Source of the DNA: Candidatus Wallbacteria bacterium | GTDB taxonomy: Bacteria > Muiribacteriota > UBA6191 > JACPRK01 | Length of the DNA stretch: 28,373 bases | NCBI GenBank assembly: GCA_016199905.1 | Contig: JACQFU010000403.1 | Location: 1 to 28,373, forward strand | Reading direction: 5' to 3' | Translations under genes and position numbers: made by a program | The notes under the pieces: generated by a model | Databases searched by the model: none | The model's input: only the letters and a program-made list of their open reading frames with translations | What the model was told of the DNA's origin: nothing | Part shown: in pieces, positions 12,826 to 21,200 of the stretch | How positions within the stretch are numbered: the stretch's first letter is position 1 | How the letters are laid out: every line of letters starts with the position of its first letter

Positions 12826-15141
12826 GTGAGACCCTCATCCACAGACTTTCCCCGATTCGTCACGTTCTACTCTTACAAGGGTGGCGTCGGCAGGACGATG
12901 GCCCTGTCGAACGTGGCCTGCCAGTTGGCCAACCGGCACGGCAAGCACGTAATCTGCATCGACTGGGACCTGGAGGCGCCGGGGCTCCACTACTACTTCG
13001 GATTCACGGACCAGGAGCTGGCGGGGCGAGCGGGCCTGCTGGACTATCTGCTCGATTTCGAGTGGCAAGTGCGGCAGCAATCCAGGGGGCAGATCCCCGA
13101 GATTCGCAATTACCTACTGGACCTGAAGCCCGAGCAACAGCAGCGCATCCGGTTCGGCTCGGTCCGGCTCATGCACTGCGGCCGCACGGATCGCAACTAC
13201 ATGGCCCGCGTTCAGGACTTCGACTGGGAGAAGTTCTACACCGACTACGAAGGCAGCCGCATCGTCGAAGTGCTGAAGAAGCAGCTCGTAACGGAGGCAG
13301 GCGCCGACATGGTGCTGATCGATACTCGCGCCGGCCAGGCGGAGGTCGGCCTGACGCCGATGAAGGAGCTTCCCGACGTCGTCGTGCTGCTGTTCACCTC
13401 CAACGACCAGAGCCTCGAGGGCACCGAGAGAATAGCCCGGGAGCTGAAGACTTCCCGAGGCGAGGGCGAGACGAAGCTGGCGGGCCCCACCTTGCTGCTC
13501 GTGCCATCCCGAGTCTTTCCGCGAGAGGAGAGTCTGCAGCGTTGGCTGGATGCTCACGCTGTCCCAGTGTTCGACCGGCTGCTGGAGGAAGGGATCGTTT
13601 CCCGGCAGCATCAACCGCAGGGGTTCTACCAGGTGATGATCCCGGTCGATCCGAAGTGGTCCATCGGAGAGCGGCTCCCCATGCTGGAAGCTCCGACCAC
13701 CCCTGGCGATCAGCGCACGCCCGAACTGAGTCTGGCCTATGCGGCTCTCGCCCAGGCTTTGGACAACATGCAGGCCGGAAAGAGTGCCTGGCAGAAGGAG
13801 GAAGCCGAGAGGAACGTGCCTTCAGCGACGCAGGAGGAAAGTGAACTGAGATCTCGGATCGAGGCGGCTGTCAGGCGAGGTGACGAAGCCTCCGTAGCCA
13901 CGGCTCAGTGGTCCCTTTCGGAGTTGCTTTGGGAACACGGCCGTCTACCGGAAGCAGAGGCCGTGATTCAGACGGCCCAGACGTATGCAGAGCGCGCGGG
14001 CGTGGGATGGCTGCAGTCCAATTGCCTGGTGACGCTGGGGCGCATTCGGCAGGAGCAGATCCGCAGCGAGGAAGCTTGGGAACTGTTGGAGCGATCCCTG
14101 GTGCTGTGTGAGCAGGCGAAGTATGTGCGTGGGCAGTGCGCGACGCTGACGGACATGGGCCGAGTGCGCCGGGAGCAGGGGCGGCTGGATGAGGCTTGGG
14201 AGCTGTTCGAGCGAGCTCTGGCGCTGGGAGAGCAGTCGAAAGATGTGCGACTGCAGGGAGTGACGTTGACGGCCATGGGCCGAGTGCGCCAGGGGCAGGG
14301 GAGGCTGGACGAGGCGTGGGAGCTGTTCGAGCGTTCGCTGGCGCTGGGAGAGCAATCGAAAGATGTGCGGGAGCAGGGCGTAACGTTGACGGCCATGGGC
14401 CGAGTGCGCCAGGAGCAGGGGCGGCTGGAGGAGGCCTGGGAGTTGTTTGAGCGTTCACTGGCCCTGTCCGAGCAGTCGCAGGATGTGCGTGGGCAGTGCG
14501 TGACGCTGAGGGACTTGGGCCGAGTGCGCCAGGAGCAGGGGCGGCTGGAGGAGGCTTGGGACCTGTTCGAGCGTTCACTGGCGCTGGATGAGCAGGCGCA
14601 GAATCTGCGTGGGCAGGGCGTGACGCTGACGGACTTGGGTCGAGTTCGGATGGCTCAAGGTCAAGTTGAGCAAGCCAGTGCCTGGTTTCAACGTGCACTG
14701 GAGGTTTCTGCCAAGGCCGGCAATCTGGCAGGGGTCTTCTTGACACACCTTCGGCAAGCGCTGCTGAGTCTGCTTCGCGGGCAGGTCGAGGAGGCCCTGG
14801 CCGCGGAAACACAGGCGGCTGAGCTGTCATCCAAGCCCGAGTGCAGCCGTCTGGAGCCCGTGCGACTCATTGTCCAGGCCCTTGTCCGACTGGCTCAAGG
14901 ACGCGAGGAGGACGCGTCCTCTCTTGTCGATCGGGCTCTGTCGCTACGCCAAGATCTCCAGACGAGGTACGCGAACCGAACGCTACTTGTCGATCTTGCG
15001 TACCTGCGCCTTCCCGTCCCGAAACCGACTGCCGCTGAGGCCGTTCTGACGGGCGCGGCCGAGAAAGCCACCGCGTTGGGCGATGTCGCAATTGCGACCG
15101 GACTTCGCGCTGTTGCCAAGGGACTGCTAGCCAGTTCGTGA
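12826..15141 (+). CDS. MinD/ParA-like KGGVGRT ATPase fused to tandem TPRs
   Basis: A 771-residue protein. Residues 10-300 are a SIMIBI-class P-loop ATPase: deviant Walker A YKGGVGRT at 17-24, with signature Lys18 kept and the usual second Lys replaced by Arg23, then IDWDLEAPGLHYYF at 45-58 and Walker B-like MVLIDTRAG at 162-170. DTRAG/DSRTG after Walker B and DLEAPGL are, as I recall, shared by a bacterial family joined to TPRs, including proteins of actinobacterial FxSxx-COOH clusters and predicted conflict systems. Residues about 340-620 are TPRs of exactly 40 residues (motif GRVRQEQGRLEEAWELFERSLAL), nearly identical at DNA level; a degenerate helical tail runs to 771. The start is GTG 12826 with GGGAGGG 6 nt before it. 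The stop is 22 bp from the right repeat. The role is inferred: a nucleotide-gated signalling or scaffold ATPase whose TPRs sense a ligand or bind the two upstream proteins. Confidence 0.88.
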   Translation: MRPSSTDFPRFVTFYSYKGGVGRTMALSNVACQLANRHGKHVICIDWDLEAPGLHYYFGFTDQELAGRAGLLDYLLDFEWQVRQQSRGQIPEIRNYLLDLKPEQQQRIRFGSVRLMHCGRTDRNYMARVQDFDWEKFYTDYEGSRIVEVLKKQLVTEAGADMVLIDTRAGQAEVGLTPMKELPDVVVLLFTSNDQSLEGTERIARELKTSRGEGETKLAGPTLLLVPSRVFPREESLQRWLDAHAVPVFDRLLEEGIVSRQHQPQGFYQVMIPVDPKWSIGERLPMLEAPTTPGDQRTPELSLAYAALAQALDNMQAGKSAWQKEEAERNVPSATQEESELRSRIEAAVRRGDEASVATAQWSLSELLWEHGRLPEAEAVIQTAQTYAERAGVGWLQSNCLVTLGRIRQEQIRSEEAWELLERSLVLCEQAKYVRGQCATLTDMGRVRREQGRLDEAWELFERALALGEQSKDVRLQGVTLTAMGRVRQGQGRLDEAWELFERSLALGEQSKDVREQGVTLTAMGRVRQEQGRLEEAWELFERSLALSEQSQDVRGQCVTLRDLGRVRQEQGRLEEAWDLFERSLALDEQAQNLRGQGVTLTDLGRVRMAQGQVEQASAWFQRALEVSAKAGNLAGVFLTHLRQALLSLLRGQVEEALAAETQAAELSSKPECSRLEPVRLIVQALVRLAQGREEDASSLVDRALSLRQDLQTRYANRTLLVDLAYLRLPVPKPTAAEAVLTGAAEKATALGDVAIATGLRAVAKGLLASS
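14041..14660 (+). repeat. 120-bp tandem repeats encoding 40-residue TPRs
   Basis: Units start at 14041, 14161, 14281, 14401 and 14521, with a partial unit from 14641, always 120 bp apart. The opening of each inner unit (CGAGTGCGCC then an AGCAGGGG-type stretch) is almost unchanged, including at synonymous sites. Four central units are the most alike, while the first unit and the run after 14660 are diverged. This indicates recent duplication or gene conversion within the TPR array. Confidence 0.85.
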
Positions 15142-15163
15142 CGCGTTGCCGGTTCGCCTGCTC

Positions 15164-15199
15164 CCTCGGCCCCATGAAGGCCGATATCGTCGAGTAGGG
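15164..15199 (+). repeat. 36-bp direct repeat, right copy (orphan haemoglobin 3' end)
   Basis: This is an exact copy of 10983-11018, offset by 4181 bp. Here it has no haemoglobin gene in front of it; the sequence upstream is the end of the ATPase-TPR gene plus 22 bp. A convincing extended match on either side was not found, so the identity stops sharply, as expected for an attachment-site duplication. Confidence 0.9.
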
Positions 15200-15216
15200 C
15201 CGCCCGCCCGTGCCCC

Positions 15217-18200
15217 CTACCGCACCGCCCCCGACGGCATCACCACGTCACTTTCGGCGACGGCGCCGATCAGGTAGCCGGTGCCGCTCCGAAGCGCAAA
15301 ATCGGTGGCGCCGAGACCGACGACGTAGGTCGTCCACCGGCCGGTGTCGGGGTCGGGAGTGACGACGAAGCCGGCGCCGGTCAGCGTGGCCAGGGACGAA
15401 GCTCTCGCCCCGGCCGGGAGGCCGCGCGGATACGCAATCAGATTTAGACCTCGACGGATGTGTCGAGTCCTCGACGACAGCGGCCAGCGCCGGCCCGACG
15501 AGATTTGCTGCATCGTCGAGGGCAGCCGCCCGCGAAGCAGGAAGTACGCTTCTGCTCCCGTAACTGGAAGGTCGCCGGTCCGCAACGTCGGGTCGTAGAT
15601 CGCAAAACGCCCCGTGACCGCATCGAGACGAATCACGCTGACGCCGCCGGCGAAGGCCGCCAGCTCGGACAGCCGGTACTCCGTCGCCAGCGTCGGTATC
15701 GCCGGCATGCCGACCAAGCTCAGACCCGACCCCAGTGCGAGCTGCGCATCCATCGTGGTCGTGGGCGTCACGTCCACCGAAACGTTGGCCGGCGGGCTCT
15801 GCGTGCCCGCGTTGTCGCTGACGGTGAGCGCGAAGACCAGCCGCATAGCCGCCTCTTCCTCCAGGTCGGGAGTCACGAAGGTCGTGACGGCGCTGCACGG
15901 GTCGCTGAGCCGTACCTCCGGACCTGCCAACTGGACCCACCGGAAGAGCAGCCCTCCCGCCTCCGACGACGGATCGAAAGACCCACGGCCGTCGAGCGTG
16001 ACGACGTCGACGGCTCGGGTCGCAGACTTGGACCGTACGACCGATCCCAGGCGCGCCAGCGCGGTCGGTACGGAATGGAATGGGGTGTCCACTGCCACCT
16101 GCACTCGCCGCAACGTCGCCGGACCTGACGGCCTCGAGGTGACGGAATCCAGCTTCTGGAGCCCTGCTTCGAAAACGTGGACCCGGCCGGTTACCGGCTC
16201 GAACTGCGCGGCCGAGATCTCGCCGGGCCTCAACGAACCCGCATCGACCGGGAAGAGCAGAACGCTCGGGCCTCCGACCTGGCGCCAGCCGACCCGGAAG
16301 TACGGCGCCTGGAGCTGGCCGCTCGCGAGATCGGGGGAGTAGGCCCCGAGGCGCACCGTCGGCCGGCTGAGGTCGGAGAGCGTCACGTGCAGGGCCGCGC
16401 TGGCGCCGTCCTGCGGAGTCTCTCCCAGGTCCGGAGCCGTTCCGGGCGTCGTGCTGGCCGAGGCCACCAGCGACAGCAGCGGCGGGCGGCTACCCGGGCT
16501 CGTGACCAGCAATCGCAGCGCCGTGGGCGGGCTGACCAGGCCCCGACTGTCGGTCACGGTGAGCGTGAAACCGTAGTCTCCGGGCGAGGCGGCGACGAAC
16601 GACGAGACGGCGGCGCCGGCCTGCGGGCTCAGCGAAACGCCGGGGCCTGCGGTCTGACGCCAGAGGAACGTCCGGACGAACGCGCGCCCGTCGGGCACGA
16701 AGGAACTTCGGCCGTCCAACGTGAGGACGTCGCCGGCCTGCACCGCGAGCGGTGGATCGGCCGGGGACGCGGAGCGCTCGGGACGCGCCCGGTCGCGAAC
16801 GAGCGGCAGCGCTACTGGTGGCGTGACGGTGGGCGCTCCCGTCCCATCGCGAAGCTGGACTGCAACTCGCGTGCGGGCAGGGAAGCTCTCGAGCGTACCG
16901 TTGGAAACTACGAGCTGGAACTCGTAGGCGCCCGAGGCGTTGGGCGTGAAGCCGGGCGTGGCGCTGCCGGCGCCCGTGAGCGCCGGGAGCTGCGAGCCCT
17001 CAGGGGCCGAGACTGCAGTCCACACGTAACCGAGCGGCCTCGGCTGGCGGCTCGAATCGGCGCTGCCTCGGCCGTCGAGTTTGACAAAGGGATTGTGGCG
17101 GCCGGGGATGGCGGTCAGGTCCGGAAGGTCGTCGGCCAGCGTGAGAGGGTTGCGGCCGAGCACCGTCGCGACCACGCGCTGGTTGGGCCCGGCGTCCGCG
17201 CGCGGCACCAGGCCGGCCGGATCGAGCGCCGTCACCTGCACAGTCGCGGTGCCTGCTTCGTTCTTGCTGTCACGCACCGTCAGCCGGAAGACGTAAGCGC
17301 CCGCGTCGTTGAGACGGCCTGACGCCAGCGAGCTCGGGTCGAACCCGACGCGCAAGATTGCGCCCGTGGCGGGCACCGAGCCGAAGCGTCCAGGGACCGT
17401 GCTTGCGGCGGGCCACGAGACCAGCTCCCAGAGATAGGTGATGGGATCGCCGTTCGGATCGTCGGACTCGGAGCCGTCCAACACCAACGTTGTGGTCGTC
17501 TGCGCCGTCACGCCTGCGTTTGGCAGGATCACGGCAACCTCTTCCGCTGTGCGCGCCGTCGGCGGAGCATTCCCGACGGTGAAGGAAGCATTGGCGCTCG
17601 ACCGGCATCCGCCGTCGCTCGTCACGGTGAGCTGGAAGTTGTAGATGCCTGACTTGGTGACGGCGTACCGGGCGGTGGGGCCGCTGGCCGAGAGGGCAAC
17701 CACTCCATCCGGCGCGCTCGCCAGCGACCAACCATAGGCAATGCCCGGGCCCGTGCTGGCAGTGCCGTCGAACTGGAGCGTTCCCGGCCCTCCGGATAGT
17801 GCTGCGAGGGGCTGGATGCGCGCAACCGTCAGCGCGCAGGCCGCGTCTCCCTGGTACTCCCAGGTTTCGCCGGAGCGGGCGCGCCAGCTGCCGGCGAGCG
17901 TCATCCCTCCGAATAGGACGCATCGTCCGCGCTTGTCGTCGTAGGCGAAACCGTGGTTGAAGCGCGAGGTCGGGCCGCTGGCTGCAGCGCTGGCCTGCCA
18001 GCCTGCGCCGTCCCACTCGAAGGTGCCGTCGACGGCGACGCCCGAACAACCATTACAGATGTTGCCTCCGAACAGCACCGTCCTGCCGCGGGCCGAGTCG
18101 TAGGCGATACCGAAGGAGTCCCGGCGTCCGGGAGAGGGTGGCGTCGGCCCCGATTGGGGCGGCTTGTCCGGGTTGAGCCAGCTCAAACCGTCGAACTCCC

Positions 18201-21200
18201 ACGTGGTCCCCGGGAAGTTGGCGTAGAGGACCATCCGGGAGCGGCGGGAGTCGTAGGCGCAATTGTCTGCGGCGCAAGGTGGTCCGGAGGCCGGGCGGGT
18301 TCGCCAGTTCACGCCGTCCCATTCGTGCGCCTGGCCGCAGACCTCTTGAACGGTGACGCCTCGCGCCTGATCGTAGACGGCCCCGGCCCCCGTCCATCCC
18401 CGGTTCATCGTGGCGCGCTTGGTCCAGACCGCGCCGTCCCACTCCCAGAGCGTAGCCGGCCAGCCGCCGCAGATCAGCACTGCTCGTCTCCGAGCGCTGT
18501 CGTAGGCCATCCGCGTGGTGAAATCCGCGGGCGGAGGAGAGGTCGCCGGGTAGAGTTGCGTCCAGCCGGCGCCATCCCATTCCCAGGTCTCGGCGAGATT
18601 CCAGTTATTGTTGTCGTTGCCGCCGAACATCACGGTCCGCCCTCGCGCGGAGTCGTAAGCCATCTGCGCTCCGGTTCGCGGAGTCGGGTAACGCTGGACC
18701 CAACTCTTGCCGTCCCACTCCCAGGTGTCGCCGTAGGAGCCGGCCCCCGAGCCGCCGAAGAGCACGACGCGCTTGCGGTCCTTGTCGTAGGCGACCCCGG
18801 CGCCGCTCCTCGCGAGGGGTTTCACGGGCGTCACGATCTCGCTCCAGCGGGCTCCGTCCCATTTCCAGAAGGAGTCGGTGTTGCCGCAACCGGTGTACCC
18901 GCCGAAGACGATCGTGGACGCGTCGGCCTCGCTGTAGGCCATCCCGTGAAATCCCAGGTACGGCGGCCAAGGAGCGTAGGCCACGCCCGAGCCCGGGTTC
19001 ACGACGCTCCAGCGGGCTCCGTCCCACTCCCACGTGTCGTTGCGTTGATAGCAGTTGCCCTGGTCGCCCGCATAGAGAACGACCCGGCGGCGCAGCGGGT
19101 CCAGCGAGGCGCACTGGCCTCCTCGACCGGGCGGCGAGTGCAGATCGTCGGCCAGGGTTTTCCAGTTCGTGCCGTCGTAGGCCCAGGTCTCCGCGGCCGG
19201 ACAGCAGCCGCCGAAGAGCAGGATCTGCCGGCTCACGGGATCGTAGGCCATCGAATGGACTCTGCGTGCGGGCGGAACGGAGGAAGGGAACTTCTGGGTC
19301 CAGTTGGAGCCGTCGTACTCCCAGGTATCCTGGGCGTTTCCGCGAGCCGGGTTGGGCCCTTCGAAGAACCCGCCGAAGAGCACCGTGACGCGCCGCGTCT
19401 CGTCGTAGGCCATCGCGAAATCGGTTCGGGTCGGCGGAGACGCCGGCGTCGGGACTTGCGTCCAGCTCGAGCCGTCCCACTCCCAGGTGTCGTTGAAGTC
19501 GGCGTAGCCTGAGAGCCGCCCACCGAACATCACGACTCGCCGGCGGAGCGAATCGTAGACCATGCCCGGGCCCGTGCGAGGAAGCGGAGGATCGGCCATG
19601 CGCCGGGTCCATGACGCGGCTCCAACGGAGGGATCGCTTCTCACCGAGAAGGCGACGGACGCGACGGCCGTCCCGCCCTTGCCGTCGCTCACGGTGAGCG
19701 TGAAGATGTAGGTCCCCGCAGTCAAAGGAGTGAACGAGGCCGAGGCCGTGTCGGCCCCCGTCAGCGCGACCTCGGGCCCGGAGCCGCCGGACCGGGCCCA
19801 GGAGTACGTGAGCGGATCGCCGTCGAGATCGGATGCAGTGCCTGCCACGGTCACCGGGGAGCCGGGAGCGAGCACTTGGTCCGACCCGACGAGAACCGTC
19901 GGAGGTCGATTGCCTGGCGTGTTCGGCGAGGGACCCGTCGAGGGGCCTGTCGAGGTGCCCGAGTCGACGTCCGGGAGCTCGTTGGTGGCGCTCGAATTGC
20001 CGAAGGCGAAGCCGCCGAAGGCGACGAGCCGTCCTCGGAGCGGATCGTAGGCACCGCGCATCGTCGCGTCCTGTGGGACTCGATGGATGGGTTGACGCTT
20101 GTTCCAGTTGGCGCCGTTCCACTCCCAGGTCCCGGTCTCCCAGAGCCCGCCGCCACCGTAGATGAGCTGTACGTGCCCGCGTCCGGCGTCAAAGACCATC
20201 GACCCCTGGGGGCCGTCGGGCGGCGACGTCGCCGGCGCGAGAGGAGTCCAGTTGACGCCGTCCCACTCCCAGGTGTCGCGGAGGCGAGTCTGGCTGTAGT
20301 CGGCCACGCCGCCGAAGAGGACGGTTCGCGAGCGGAGCGGGTCGTAAGCGAGCGCGCACTGCCACCGGGCTCCGGGCCTGGTCGTCGAGGTGCGCTGGGC
20401 CCACGCGCTTCCGTCCCATTCCCACGTGTCGGCCGAGGCGGTGTTGTTGCCCGCGTAGCCTCCGAAGAGGACGAGCTTTCCTCGGCCGGAGTCGAAGGCC
20501 ATCTGGGCGCCGTCGGCGATGCGGACCGGTGGAGCGACTGAAGTGCTCTTTCGAGTCCAGTTGGATCCGTTCCACGCCCAGGTGTCGTTCAGGAACGAGG
20601 CCGCGTTGGAGTAGTTGGTCGAGCCACCGAAGAGAATCGTCTCTCCGCGAAGGGTGTCGAAGCCGCAGGCGAATCCGCCGCGGGTCGGCGGGAAGGCAGG
20701 CGGCGTCTTCTTGGTCCAGCGGACTCCGTCGTACTCCCAGGTGTTGGTGAGATCCGTTCCGCCGTCGTCACCCATCAGCACGGCGACGTTGCGGCGCGAA
20801 TCCCAGGTCATGCCGCCGCAGGTGCCGCCCTTGGGGTGCGCGGGCTCTCGCCATTGAGTCCAGTTGGTGCCGTCCCACTCCCACGTCTCATTGTTGGCCG
20901 AGGCGACATTGCCGCCGAATAGAACGGTCCTGCCGCGAAGCGAGTCGTAGGCCAGCCCGCCCGTCTTGCGGCCGCCGGGCGCGGTCGCCGGCAGGCGCTG
21001 GGACCAGTTAGTTCCGTCGTACTCCCAGGTGTCCTGGAGATAGCCGAGGCGATCGCCTCCTCCGAACAACACGGTCCGGTCACGCTGGGAGTCGTAGGCC
21101 AGTCCGGCGGCAGAGCGGCCGGTGGGCTCGGTGAGGGGAGAGCGCTGGATCCAGTTGGTGCCGTCGTACTCCCAGGTGTCACCGAAGTAGGAGTTTGCGT

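Larger units (their letters stand above)
10983..15199 (+). mobile_element. Putative integrated 3-gene cargo island bounded by 36-bp direct repeats
   Basis: Two perfect 36-bp direct repeats (10983-11018 and 15164-15199) enclose three tightly packed same-strand genes and little else. One repeat is the functional 3' end of the haemoglobin gene; the other is an orphan copy lying 16 bp from the stop of the converging Kelch gene. Removing one repeat plus the interior (4181 bp) would place haemoglobin and Kelch genes tail to tail, a simple ancestral arrangement. Elements that integrate by site-specific recombination at the 3' end of a gene typically restore that gene and leave this pattern. No integrase, transposase, terminal inverted repeats or short target duplication is visible, so the element would be non-autonomous or a remnant. 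Interior GC looks a little lower than the flanks by eye. A segmental duplication or an assembly join at the repeat are alternatives. Confidence 0.6.

Noticed and set aside
14041..14660. Regular repeats as a possible CRISPR array
   Set aside because: The whole 120-bp period is conserved and coding, with no short repeat/unique spacer alternation and no cas genes.
13871..14830. A 319-codon open frame on the minus strand opposite the TPR repeats
   Set aside because: It exists because the 120-bp repeat is a multiple of three and lacks stops in that frame; the peptide is low-complexity Pro/Ala/Arg and the plus-strand reading is a clear TPR protein.
16177..19512. Long plus-strand open frames (381 and 519 codons) inside the Kelch gene
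   Set aside because: They are antisense shadows of repetitive GC-rich coding DNA; the minus strand gives coherent Kelch and PKD domains.
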